From contig CM066913.1 in assembly GCA_033964015.1 (NCBI GenBank), forward strand, positions 6,795,169-6,859,168: 64,000 nt of DNA, given 5' to 3'. How positions within the stretch are numbered: the first letter of the stretch is position 1; each line of letters begins with the position of its first letter. A program made the translations under genes and the position numbers. This document shows positions 13,004 through 26,800 of the stretch, one piece after another. This DNA is from Scolanthus callimorphus. Lineage: Eukaryota; Cnidaria; Anthozoa; Actiniaria; Edwardsiidae. Below the pieces are notes generated by a model that saw nothing but the letters and a program-made list of their open reading frames with translations, did no database searches and was not told where the DNA came from.

Positions 13004-16000
13004 TTAGAAATCTTCCATGATCTTGTCCACTGCATCCCAGTCGATGTTGCTCATGATACTACCATTGCTTTCAGAGAAATCGTCTCCTACTGCTTGCTTC
13101 GCTTCCGCCTAAGTTGAACATACATACAAACAAACTAAATCAGGCTACCCTATCGTGATAAGCTACAATAAAAAACAGATTTCATATCACGAGAATAAGG
13201 GTACAAGCAGAGACTGCGCAAAGCGGGCACATTATTTTATCGTCGGCAACGCGATTTCAACCTCCATCATGGAATGCATTCCATTATTTGGCTTTTTCAC
13301 TTTTCAGCGCACTTTCGCTCTACAGTTTTGAAGATATTTTATGGGCACTCATTGGAACCGCGAAAACGTCCTCTCATGAACGACCGTTTTTCCTTATTTC
13401 CCATAACACTTTTACGCGCCATGTAACTTTGCAATTTTCATTGTAAAGCCCTTACCAGTAGTTGAGCGATATCGTCCGACATCTTGAGACTGTCTCCCGT
13501 ATTCCACGGACTGACGTCATCAACGTCAAACACTGGCTTCGTCTCACGAGCTGCACCACCCCTACTTCCACTAGGCTGTGGCCTCCCTGTGGTGATACCA
13601 GGCTTGCCTCCTTCTTGGCCATGACGCTGCCGACTAGTCAGATCCGGGCGAGCAGTGTGCCCTCTGTCTAAACGAACTGTGGTCCCAAGTGCCCGGGCTG
13701 TTCCTCGATCGGCTGTTGTTCTCGACGGAGCCCTCGCCTTAGGCTGTTCTCGAGGAAGAGTTCCTACCCCACTTCGCGCTTGAGGTCGGGCTGCTGTAAT
13801 GAGACACAGGATTGGCAAATTGAATGTAAACATTTTCGTTGGGGAAAAGGTTGCACAGAGCTAGTGGGAATGGTTGCCACTGGACTTCGACTAAGAACAA
13901 AGGGAACAACTTACCTGGTTTTGATGTCGGTTGTCTATTTCCGGCAGACCTTGCACTGGAAGCAGAAGCAGCAGCACTGCGATCGTCCTGTACGTTCACA
14001 AACAAGAGCAAAGAAATGTTGGCAGTAAGTACTTATGTAATTATCTATTTTTACTGTGTTTTGAAAGTTTTGCGATACATAGAAATAGAAGAATACTTAT
14101 ATTGCAAACTTTATTTTTAAGATAAGGAGTGAGCTGGCGACTATAATTTTTTAAAACATGGTTCAAATTTGGAAAAAAACGTACCTTACGAAGAGTCATT
14201 GTCCTCGTACCGAACCCTGCGCGGCCGCTGGCTTCTCGATCCCTTTTCTCTCGGCTCCGTCTATCTCCGCTGGTCGCCTGGGAGCTGATGACGTCAGCTA
14301 GCAGTTCCTTGAGTTCGCTATCATCACTAAGTAGACTCTGGATGTCTTGTAGGTGGTCCTCATCCATCGTCGAACCGTCGGGGATTTCATCCAAAATGTG
14401 ATCAATATCCATAGATCTTATTACAGAATTTCCAGGTTTCCAGTAATCACGCGCCGATTCTTGTGACATTCTAGAAAGTTCAAAGCTTACTTCCTTCTCA
14501 AGCTCGTGCGATCGCCTAAGCTTCTCTTTCTCGTGCTTTCGGTAAGTTTTCACCGTCACAAAATCGGCGCCACTCGGAGATACCGAACGCGTAGTTTCTC
14601 TACCGACTGGGTATTGATTAGCATCCACGTAAAGGGCATCATCATAACGGCCAGCACCCGAGCGGTTATCGATTCGAGATGCAGGAGGATATATTGGGCT
14701 GCTAGTAAGAGCCTCGGATAGTATACCATCATGCCTTGCAGTCGCGAGCTCACTCTCATTTCTTTGAGCTTTTCCCTTTTGCGGCCCAGTGGTCTTGTTA
14801 TATCGATTGTTAACTTTAGACTTGGAATCCATGGTAGATGGTTTTCGTTTCGGTTTTGGTGGAGTATACCTTATGGATTTTAGAATGTTGGCTTTGGGAA
14901 CAGGTTCGGACAGCATTTCATTTAATAGATTTGAAGCGTCTTCCATTCGATCATCCAGATGTCCTTGTTCACGAGTTCTGTTAAAAACATCAGGAATGTT
15001 ACACAAAAATATACACATTCAAGCACGCGAGGTATCAATATTTTGTGAAGTCGAGATTGCATATTATGAAACTTACTTTCTTTTGTTTTCTCTTTCTTTT
15101 TCCGCCAGTTTGATCTTTTTAAGCGTCGAGGGGCCCTAAATGAGGAAAACCGCAGCAATTTATTGTATTATAAACGCCATTAAAATGCTGCCCAGAATTG
15201 CTTATGGGCGAGGTCTATTGATGCTTGCGGCGTAATGTCCAGAAATCAAGCACCCATAGTCTGTTAGGTTCTCTTACCTCAGACGAGGACACGAACGGTT
15301 TGTGTTCCTGGGCTCTTATCTCTTCTTTCTGTCCTTGCCATTCCACATGGCGCTGTGTCCGCTTTCGAGCCATCCATTCCTTGATTTCCTTTCTTTTGGC
15401 AGGAGAACGCTCGCTGGCCCTTAAAATAAATGCAACAATTTGGTCACATAAATGGGTAAAGAATAAATGATTTCATACCCTTAAGTACTCTACTAGTAAA
15501 AGCATAAATTCAAGTTCAAGTAGGTGCCTTTGTCTCTATTATCCTTATTACTTTTGTTGAGTGTTGGGTGTTGCTTCATTCGCCAACCAGAGGGAGCTTC
15601 AAGAACTACATCCTGAGTCTCAACGTTCAAACGCAATCTTATCCTTAGCCCGTGGAAAAGGAATTGCATTGTACATATGCTCAGGTAATTTAAGGCCTGG
15701 GCGGAAGCCCGATCCAAAATGGCGGACGCAAAACTGAGGGGGGAGGTCCATCTCTAAACCAATGCCTCTGAGGGATTCAAGTAATCTACATTTGAATACC
15801 TTTGATCATTCTCAATCATTTCCACCAATGTTGGTCTCTATGGCAACAAATGCATGACCTCTGACCTTAAATTTAATTTCTAAGAAAATGGTCTCTGCAT
15901 TCAATGGGAATAAGTGAAATCGTTCCCCAGAGTGCATTATAGTGTTTGTTATATAGTGTAGATTATTGATCCAACGAGGATGGCTGGAAATTTTTTTAGG

Positions 16001-17823
16001 ATAGCTTTATTTGTGATGATGTAATATGATACCTCTCCTTTTCTTAAAATGTGGATAACTTGGACACCCATCCTCGTTGGAATGGTAATGTACGCCCGAC
16101 ACTGGTCATAATAAGACCCATTGGGAAAACATTGGTATGACCCCCATCGAATGCAGAGACCTGAAAGAAAATTGTGCCTTTGTCACGCTCTTACAAGTCA
16201 CGCAACCCGTTGACATGGTAACCAAATACATCAAATGAAACGTCTCACTGGGTGTACCAACCTTAACGAAAAACATTCTACAGAAGATATTTTGTACAAC
16301 CTAGATAATTTTTTTCGGTATTTTTCCTATTTTTTTGAAAAACACCCATGCCTTAATATACCTGAGTGGCCTCACAAACGGATCACAGAATCTTTTCCAC
16401 TTAAAATTATCTTACTTTTTAGAAGCTTTGGTCCCATCTGTGAATATCTTCTTCAGCTCTCTCGGAGACAGCGTGATATTTTCAAGCTCATCTTTAGGTT
16501 TGCTTTGGGCGGGTCTGTTCAAGGAATTAATCCGTCTATGTGAATCAGTGTTAGCATATATGTGTGATTCTTCGTAATGACATTTGCTTTATTCAGTAGC
16601 AAAATCTTATATCTGAAAACTAGGATACGAAAGTTTGATTCAACAGAGAAGCAGCTCGGCAAAATACCGAGCCTACAACTCTCTTATTACATTATAGACC
16701 CAGGAAGCTAGCTACGCGCACGCCGACCCTTCATACAATGGAGCAAAAATGACTAATTTATCGAACTCTTCTTACCTCGTCAATGGAGTAGCCAACGGGA
16801 TTTTCCTCGGTTGTCTCTTGGACCCCACAGATGATCTTTGGCTTGTAAACGACGCTTTAGAAGTCACAGATCCACGTTCACTGCCTTTGTCTTTCTCTTC
16901 AGGAGACTCCATCTCTTCCTCTGGTGTTTCAGGGGTCTCGATATCACTCGGCTCGCCCTCGTCCGACAACACCTCCTCGCTTTCTGTGTCTTCTTTCGGA
17001 TGAACCTCCTCTTGTCGTTGTGGAATTTCGCCATGAATTTCTTCATCGATGCTTAGTGATTCCTTCATACTTTCATCAACGGCATCCTCGATTGGTCCTT
17101 TGCTGGTATCTAGAGTAAACGAGCAGAAAGCATTCTTTTGTTGCCCTGCACCGAAACTTAATCTCAGTGATTTGCCAACAAATAGACGCTCACAAGTCAC
17201 TTCAAAGGCGGCATTTTTTTCGATCTGGAACAATCCCGAAATATATTCTTGATTCACGGTCAAATGTAAAAATAGAAGAGATTTACCTATCTCAATATCC
17301 GCCATACGTCGACGATTTTTTTCTGTCTTTGCCATTGGACCTCTTCTCCACGGTGCAAGACTTCGAACACTCACCGCGCCCACATTTACCGGCCGCTGAC
17401 CTCTAACTAATGCATGACGGGAAGAGTCTGTGGTAACAACACGTGGTTGACGAGATGGGGTCATGACGTCACCGATGCTATCGATGGCCCGCAACAGCTA
17501 AGGGTCAAATACACATGAAGAAATGAAGATGTGAATTAATTTTCCAAAGAAATCCTAGTATTAAAAATTCACAAACTTTGTCTTTTCAAAAATAAGATTT
17601 GCGTTTAGCTGATTTTGCATGTTGGGAGACACAATCTTCATGCTTTCACAGACAGTATGCACCTACCACGTTTGAGCTCTGAAATTCTCGATCCATGTTT
17701 TCGGTGATTTGCTCGATCGCGTCAAGTTGTTCCGTCATTTCTTGTAGACGAGACGTGATGAACTGTTTAGAGGCGTCTCGCGCATCGGGGCGGGGTTCAC
17801 GTGAGATGGGAACATGGTACGAC
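13004..17823 (-). CDS. CPLANE1: CPLANE1 exons 25-33: C-terminal Joubert-associated region
   Basis: Nine exons encode the C-terminus. The exon at 17667-17823 carries SRLQEMTEQLDAIEQITENM, the conserved helical core that I associate with the family's Joubert-syndrome-associated domain. The exon at 16776-17109 is highly acidic and rich in E, P and S. The exon at 15278-15419 is basic, with KRKEIKEWMARKRTQRHVEW. The exon at 14185-14977 ends with LRRSHELEKEVSFELSRM, then DHILDEIPDG and LLADVISSQA helices. The last exon encodes SNIDWDAVDKIMEDF and the TAA at 13004-13006. No clear AATAAA was found close downstream on this strand, so the 3' UTR end is unknown. Confidence 0.75.
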
Positions 17824-20800
17824 CTAACGGAAGAAAACAGATATAGGATTCATATAAATGACTCAAGGTATAGTAATTATAAAAAATATGTAACCGGGAA
17901 CTCCGCTTTTAGCGAATGGCTAAATGTATATATTATATTTTGCCTCAGGGACGACGTTAACAATTGTGATCTCATTTTGCTTTTCCTGTCGAAAGATCAA
18001 ATACCACTAAAACTAAAATACTGAAAGAAAAATCGAAGAATCAGAATAACCCCTGAGTTTACCTGGGTAATGGACGGTCTATTGAATCCATCATCTTTAC
18101 GGTCAATGAATCGTGAGTTTCAGGGCTCAGTTGTTTTCTCATCCGAGGCAGTGGGGTATCTATGGCAACCTCATCTTCCGAGTCTATAAAGCGATAAAAG
18201 GGAAGCACAAATACTGAAATTCCTTCCAGAAACTGCCAGTTAAATAAAAGCATGTAATCTTTAGCAGGAGATATCTGTTCAAAGAGACAACCTATCAGGT
18301 CTGCGTAGTATTGTCAAAACCGTGTTGAAAAAACGTTTCCATCTTGAGCAAGATCAAGAAGAAGATATAGTGTGATTTTTAACTAGGAATACTAAGCTTC
18401 CTTCAACATAATTTATATGTTTCTCTAATTCACAAGTAGCTTTGGTCCTGGTGCTTTACAGCTGATTACACAGGGTTGTGTGCTTTGCTACGCTCGTAGG
18501 TAACTTTTAAACCACGTGGTCCTTACCGAAACAGAGCAGAATCGCCAAACGTTCATCAAGACGTGACGTTCTTGTCGAAAAATTTTGCATTTTGTAAACC
18601 AAGCGGTGATATCATCGTTATTCGTCGTCTGCTAGCCTATCTAAGTCCGGAATCACTATGACCGGAAGCAACCGATTTTGAATATCAGCCGGGTGGAAAT
18701 GTCTATTTACCAATAAGCTGGGTAAAACCGGGCTTAGTGGTGAACGAAAAATATTGCTACACCAAACGCATTGAACCAATCCGTTTTGAGAAGCCTTTTA
18801 CAGGCTAGTAAATATCAGGGATAGCTTCACAGACTCAGTTAAAAGTCAGCGTGATTTATGAACCTAATAGGGAGTGCTTTTTGTGTGGTTTACCATTCCT
18901 ATTAGACATATTTGTAAACAATTTCTGGATTGGTAATCATTTTGAACTTGTACTTACTGAGTATTAAAACATACCTGTGTCACTCTTGGGTGTGGAATCA
19001 TGTGAATTCCTCGCTAAATCATCAGCACTGGGTTTCTCTCTTTCGTCGAGATCATCTTCAGCCTCAGGTATCTGAGCAGAATCTGATGGCGCAGCTTTGA
19101 TTCGTTCCCACTCCTCGTTCTGTATATCTGCTACACTCAAAAACTGACTTTTACTTCTAGGTACTGCCCGAGGGGTGTTGCTTCTCGGTACTGCTCGAGG
19201 AGCGTGCTCCCGCACAGGTAAAATTGGTGGCATATCAATATTAACCTCGTGGTCCTCAGTATCGGGCTCTCTCGAGTACTGTAAGCCAAGGAATATATCG
19301 GGTGGTAAGGAAGGAGCGTGCGACGAATGTATTTCCGGTTCATACGGTTCGGTTTGTGCTGCCACAGAATCTACCACTTTTCTTTGTTGAACTTTGATAA
19401 CTTCCAGTTCATCTTCTTCTACCTGGATTCCGATTTGAGACTTCCTTACTACTGTCTCTTCCTTAAAATGCACGTGCGTTCCTTTGTCTAACGATGATGT
19501 TCGCTTGACAGGTACGGGTCGCGGGCGGGGAGACTTTTCAAGTTCCATTATTTTTTTTCCAACCTGAGCCTCAAGGTTCTCTGTGGGTACAGGTATAGTC
19601 TGAGTAGCTTGTACCCGCATGGCCTGCTGTCTTTGCTGCTCTCGTATTCGCTGCTGAGCTCTTTCGTGCAAATCGTGTTCCATTTGCTTTCTGAGCTTTT
19701 CCTTGACCTCCTGATCGAGTTGTTCCTTAACTCGCTCTTCGAGGTCTTTGTTAAACTGATCTCTAACCCGCTCCTCGAGCTCCCTACAGTATTTCTCTAC
19801 CTGGCGATCTGTAACCTTTGGTGTCCTTTTCGGATTAAAGTACATCTGCTCTTCCTCAGACAGGTTGAAATCGTCCGATATATCGGACAGTTCTAACTCA
19901 CTTTCTTCACTCAGCCCCGTTTCGTTGATTTCAACTGGAGGCTTAACGAAATTCTTAACCTTGGGCGTAGCTTTTTGCATAGCTTTGTCGCGTGCGGGTA
20001 GTTGAGCAGTAGTATCCGATAACCTCTCTTGTTTCTTTTCTGGATATTGGATGATCTTTGTCCTTCGTGTGACAGGAGGAGGAGGTTCGCTTGTTTTGGC
20101 AGGCCGTACCATGATGGCGGCTGGACCAGGTGTCACAGAATAGTCTTCATCATCTTCACTAACATCGCGCGGAATAACTTCATCTTGTCTTTCACGTCTC
20201 CTTTGCCTGGAGGACATAAAAACTGTGAATTAAAAACAAAGATTCTGTCTGCCTGTTAATCGTTTCGACCAAAATTCCTTTCGTTACATCAGCAGCATTT
20301 GTTCTACGTCCCTGTTTATGTTACGTTGGCTTACCTGGACAAAGTTTGTCTCTGGTCTTCTGCTGGACGCTCAGAGCGACTGGGGTGTATCAAAGTACGG
20401 GCCCTAGAGCCACGCTTTGATCTCGGCCTGATGTTTTCCTTATCCCGCGAGGACTGTTTATGCGAGTCTTGCCTCTTCCTTTTCTTCCGTTCAAACTCTT
20501 CAAGTTCCTCTCCTGATACAAATCTCGGCTGCTTCTCCATTTTGGGCATCTGAAGAAGTGGCCATCCTGAAACCTGTCGCTCTGGGAAGCTCATCTTGTT
20601 AAAATTAGGAACGCCTTGATCTGGCATTTTCAGTAAACCTTCTGGGTGTCTTCCTAAACGAGTAGAAGCGACTTGAGAAACTTGTTGGCTTTCCAAGAAC
20701 TTGATCCTCGACAAATCTACCGGCAAACCACCACTATTGGAATCTGGCATTTTCAATAACGGGCGATCTTTTCCTTCTTTTGGCATTTCAAAGAATTTTA

Positions 20801-23800
20801 TCTTGGACAAATCAGGGATGGTACTTTGCGTGGCCTCAGGCATCCGCAAAAGGGGCCGATCTTTTGGTTTTCTCGGTATCTCGATCAGACGTATCTCTTT
20901 AGGTTCACTACGTTGAAGTTGGGATTGATCAGGCAGTCGGAGAAGTGGAAAACCTATATTAGGATTGGCTTGATTGCTTGAGTAAGGCACAAACGTTGAA
21001 CTTTGCGGTCCATGAGTACCTGTTCCATGAAATACTGGCGGTCGTGTTTGGTTTGTCGTTAGAAGAGGTATACCAAATCGGTTTGAAACGTCTGGACCAG
21101 TTGGATTAGCCTGAGGATTGAAATTCATTTGACCAGGCTGTGCGCCGAAACCAGTGTGATGAGTATGACTGCTAAAACCATTCTGACCATTGTGAGTGGC
21201 AAACCCGGTTTGACCACTTTGAACATGTACCTGCTGCCACGCCTGTCTTGCTTCACCGGGATGTACTTGTTGATAGTGATTGGGGAAGGTCCCAAATGCT
21301 GATCTACTGGCAGTATCTATACCCAAGTGGTTACCATAAATAGGTACATTATCCGAATCATTCGTGACGCTTGTTTGACAGGCTGCGTCCCTGTTGTGAT
21401 CAAAAGGTGTATCGAAGTCTTGACTAGCTGTAGCGTAAGCTGTAGTTTTCACGGGTCTCACAATGTCCTGTTCGGTAGGATTGGCTTGGGTTGACGAGGA
21501 ACGGAAAGCCGGACGTTCCGTCTGAGATCCTGTGTCTTTACTTTGGTGTCCTGGCATGAGAATTCGGCCATTGGTTTCTGATGGTTGCCTTGATGAAGAC
21601 ATTTGGTGGTTTAGTAAAGGAGCGCCATTGTTGAAGGACAACATCGATTGTTGGTTTTGGTCGTTTCTGAAATGAATGACAACCTCAGCTTAAAAGGCGT
21701 TTCAAATTTACTCCCAATTTATTAAGTGTTAACATAAAAACAATCCCTTACCCCTAAATCACCCGATCTGAATGCCACATTCGCGCCTTACCGTAATGCA
21801 ATGGAGAGCACTAACTCTACGCGTCCGCTTGGAGTCTGTCCATCTACCACGTGTACAGGCATGGTCGAGGGCTTTTCCGATGTGCTGCGGGAAAGGGCGC
21901 TCTCGTTTAATGGTTGGACATGGTCACTCAAGGCAAAGCCATCTGGATTCCTTTTGGTTGAGCGAGATACTTTGTTAGAAGTCCCAATTTGAGGTGGACC
22001 AGAGGGTTCTTTTGTAGATCGTGAGGTACCAAGATCTGCCTCCTGGTCTTGGTTTGAGGACACGCTAGGTGACGCACGCTCGGTGCGATTTCGTTGCTTC
22101 TTTTTTCGACGCGGTTTTGGAGAGGCCACAGTAGGAGGCGATGACTCTGGTGCCATCATTTGCTCTGGTTGCGACGAGAGGAAGACTTCGTCTGATGAAC
22201 AAGATTTACAACATAGTTAAAAGCCCTGGAACAAACGCAAAGTGGTTGTTCAATCGAAACCTAACGCCAGCATGGTTGAGCTTAATCAGAAAATCAGAGA
22301 GGTTAATGGGCTGTTCCAAACAAAATTTGTACCCCTCCTATCGAGGAACCTGGAAATTCCACAGAGTCGCTGTGTTTGGCCCTGGAATTTCCACAGGGTT
22401 TGTCGATTTTGACCCTGGAATTTCCACGGGGTCCGTGATTTTGACCCTGGAATTTCCTTAGGCCATCCATTTTACCCTGGAATTTCCAGGGGAATTTCCA
22501 TTGGGGAGTATTCATTTGCAACTGTGGAATTTCCACAGGCACACAAGAGAATGAGGAATTTCCACAGGGGTTGCTTCAAATTTCCACAGGGGTTGTAAAG
22601 AAGTCTGAAATTTCCACAGGGGTAGAGCTTTTTTCTGAAAATTTGGAGTTCCTCGATAGGGGGGGAGGGGGGGGGGTACACATTTTTTATGGAACAGCCC
22701 AATGCTCATGTCTGTTCTTGCTACAGTCCTAACCATAATTCCATACCCACCTGACTGGACATACTGGGCTGTTTCCGCTAGCACTATTTCATCTGGTATG
22801 ATTCCGGCATTCTCGGTCGCAGAGGTGTTCGGGAGCTCGTCTCCATCTAATCGTAGCGTCTTCCTTGCAGACTTTTTCTTCCGAAGCCTCTTTCCTCGTG
22901 TGTTGGTCTCGTGATTTCTTGTCACTGGTGACTCTAGGTGAGGAAAAAAAGTCAAAAGGGCTTTAAATAGTGCTTCTATGCTCATAACTGGGCAATAAGT
23001 CCTCAGTATTCTACTAAGATACAAAGGTGCTGTACAGACGTGAACCGCATTGGTCAAAAGACCTTCCTACCTGCCGCGGGCGAGTTGACTCCTTGATTCC
23101 TCCTTTTCCCGTCTTCTTCTAGTCTGGCCCTAATCCTAGCCTTTCGCCTAGCCGCCTCATCTTCTTCAGTAGTTGGGCTCTCCACTGCTATACGCGGGAT
23201 GTTCGTATCGCTTGAAGCTCGTCGAAGAGGCTTCCCTAAACCGCTCACGTCCGAAGTAGTGGGGGGGACATCTCGGGTAGGGGTGGGTAGAGGAGGTTTG
23301 GAAGGACTGAAGGCTGTTTTGGGAATAGGTTTGAGGAATTCTGGATTCACCTGTAACAGAACAGTATATTTGACGAAATCACTTTAACCGACCCGACCGT
23401 AATGAAGGAGATGATAACGCTTGAGACCCAGGTCGAAAATAAAGAGTAGATATTTTTTCTATCTCTGTATTTTGCGAAAACAGTTTTAGGTTTAGCTTCC
23501 AATTTTATCACTCCCTCTCCAGATTCCCTGGATCCGCCCGTGTTTTACGTAATGTCGTGGCTTATAATAGTTAAGTGAAAAGAAAAGAGATGTTTGGTAT
23601 AAATAGATGTGCGGTATCTCTCTTCAGAGTGCAATTTCCTCTTTCCCATTTCCAAACTTCATCAAGGTTCAGTGGTGTATTTTGCTGACCTTTTCATCCG
23701 ATTCCCAAGGTGTGTAGACATTTTTCATGAGCCAGATGCTGTTAACCAGCAGCTCAAGTTTGACTTGTACTCTCATCACAGGGTGGCGGTCCTTCGTACC

Positions 23801-26800
23801 AAGAGCCGATACATCCAGAGTATGCGAGCTACCTTGCGTAGACCACCTGTAACAAAAAATGCTATATTTATGAAAATTATGCGACATGCCTTTTACAAAA
23901 TAAAATGCTGCTGACTGTTAGGTCATTTTCAACTTTCTTTGCCTAGCCAGCATCAAAGTAGGAGGGTTTCCTCTTTCACTAACCGATTCTGATCATACAA
24001 ACAAAATACCCGGCTATTTCGAGACACAACAAGGACGTTTTCGTACCTAGTTAGCCATGCAAGCTTGGGCAAGAGGTCAAGAATCTCTGGTCCAAGCACC
24101 GCCAACCCAGAAGTACCACTGGCTTTGTTGATATCATTAAGGCTACTGCTTCGCTTCATGTCTCCAGGTTCATCCAAGTGCGATAACCCGCGACCAAACA
24201 AAACTCGTGCCTTAGGCTTTGAGGTCCGCACATCTGTGAAACTCTGACTTCTAAACAACCCTGACCCAGATGTGGCCATTTTCTTGGGTTTATCTGTAGC
24301 AGCTTTGGTTTGGATCTCCTTTAAGGATTTCGCCTCCGAAATGGTGAATGTTTTAGCGAAAGAGAGCAGCAATGGAGTAGTAAGGGCTGACGGCTGCGTG
24401 TTCACGTGCGTTGTCTTGGAGACCACGATGATGAAGAACGTGTCCAGAAAATCCAGGAAGGCAGGATTGGTTTCAAATGGGATAGCGCCTACTTGGGGTC
24501 GCTCTTTGGTTATTATAAAAGGCGCTCGCTCTGCGGAGAATTCTTCTCCGGTGTCTTCTCTGTAAAACATTTCTTGCCGGGCATCGCCAAACATTTGCTT
24601 CCTTTCGTCCTGTTCCTGTTCCCAGTGAAGACACTTTTCCCTGTAGTAAACAGACAATGGCGCCTCGGGGTCGCCTTCGTCAATACTGCCAGCCTCGTGA
24701 AGGGTTATACTGCGAAATTTCGCGATCAAGCGCTTGAACTTTGCCTGAGAAAAAAGAACCAATATCTGCCATGAAAACTCAAAGAGTCACACTAAAACCA
24801 AATATTGCTATCGTGCATCAGTAGGGTATACTACGGAGACCTCCGCACACGAATACAATTGATACACTGATAGATACACGCGCTGTGGTACAGGCAAGTT
24901 CTAGTGAGCATGCTACACGACTGTCATGATTACAACCTAGTTAAGGCTACCCACGTTAGCACAAGACCTTACACTAGAACGCCAATACTTTGTAAGCCAT
25001 CAATGACCCCTCCTCCTCCATGCACCACAAATCGACACGTACTACACTAGTACAACCAGCATTCTGTGGTACTCAACCATTCCTGTGACCTGGTATGGGA
25101 CTTCACACCAATATGTTGTACAACAATCCCTTACCTTTCCCGCCGTTGTTGGGATGATGTCTGGGTTGTGGAAGTGCTGGGCGGTGATCTCTGCAGTAGC
25201 AATGCTCGGGTGCATCTCAGAAAGTAGCGTCAGCAGGGTGTCGTATAACTGGGAGGACGCCCCAAGCAGGGAGCTGAAGGGAAGCAGCCTCAGGGTCCAC
25301 TGAAGTGTCTCCCAGCATAGGCTTTCCACGGAGCTCTCAATCTTAATAGGAGGAATTCTTCAAAGTAAATATTCTGAACTGAAAATACTACGACCTTTGC
25401 TTTACAAAATCGATGTAACAATGTGATAAACGCGTCCCAAAGCTAATCATTACAGTTACTGACGGGCGCAATTTTCTAAAAAAACAATATTTTACCTCTG
25501 CTTTTTCGGATGCTCGCTCATGCCTGTACTTCCTGGCAAAGTAGCTCATCTTATCCCGAGCTTGCAAAGCCCACATCACTGTACAGAACTGCTGGTACGA
25601 AGCCAGCATCATGTCAATAGATGGAGACTTGGAGTCTCCATTGATGGTTTTCGTTTTACTGTCTGGTCTTGGCGGCGAACGTTTATCTGCTAAAATAATA
25701 GAAAAACATGGAATTCTGGATAACGGTATCAGCTTATTTTCCACTAACGTTCCGAAAGTACAATTTCTCACTAGAGTGGACTTCTGCCAAATAGAAACAA
25801 ACCATTACCTTTCGGGGACAGCCTCTTCATAGCCCTCGCCATCTCCCGCTCCATGGAGGTAAAAGTGACGGGAACCTCAGCGTGGCCAAGGAGAGACGGT
25901 GACACATTACTCTCTGGGTCGTCCCTCGCTAAACCGAACCACTTCTCATGGGCAAATACCAGCTGTTCCACATACCACTGAGTACACGGGGCAATGCACC
26001 TAGACGCGTGCAGGAGCGTGAGGATCTTTTGAACCAGGGTAGCGATCTCGGAACGGAGGTGACGTTCGCGGTACACTCGGGGGAGAAGGAATTCCTAAAA
26101 AATGAAAATAAAGGTAAGCCAGTAATCGTTAGTAGTCGTCAAAAACTATGATCAATGGCGTCCTCGACAACCAGTTACGGGACAAGCATTTTTTACTGAA
26201 ATGTAAAGATTACCTGTTTGGGCATCAAAGATTAAAAATAATCAAAATTCCAGAGATTTAAAGCAGCGACCGAGTGTGTATTCAACTGAAATAAAAAGGT
26301 ACACTTACGGTGTCAGTACTTGGTGGTTGAGGGCAGAATAAGGGAGGAGAGGGCAGGTACAATCCTTCAGGAACAATCCAGTCAAACTGGGACACAAGCC
26401 CTAGCAAATTCTGCAACATATTCTGCATCAGCAGCGGAGCAAGGTCCAGTCCTGCGACCACACCCCCTTGCAGGACTTGAGAGACGTGCTTAACGAGCGA
26501 TGCATCAACTTCTGGATCTAGCGTCCCAGGTGTGGGCTCTTCCTTCACGAGTTTGTCCAGTCTGGGTGAGGTAGCTTCGTCGGATGGCTCTTCGCCAACT
26601 TTCTGGATATTCGGGAGTGCCAGTTCTGGGGTGTGAAAGACTGGGTTTAATCTCGACATTACAATTCTTTCAGGATTGATGTCTCCTTTGAGCTGCACAG
26701 CTCCATCTGAAGTGATGCGCGAGATGCGTGTAGCTGCTACTGATAAAAGAAATGCGTTCTTCCAGTCGCCGAGGTTCTTCGATAAACCAGCCGCCTCTCC

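Noticed and set aside
12690..13117. Plus-strand ORFs of 73-115 residues
   Set aside because: Antisense to the CPLANE1 last exon and its 3' flank, with low-complexity basic composition.
22303..23057. Minus-strand frames with repeated WKF(Q/H) and EIP words
   Set aside because: They read through the GGAATTTCC array of a MITE in a CPLANE1 intron; only 22751-22933 is an exon.
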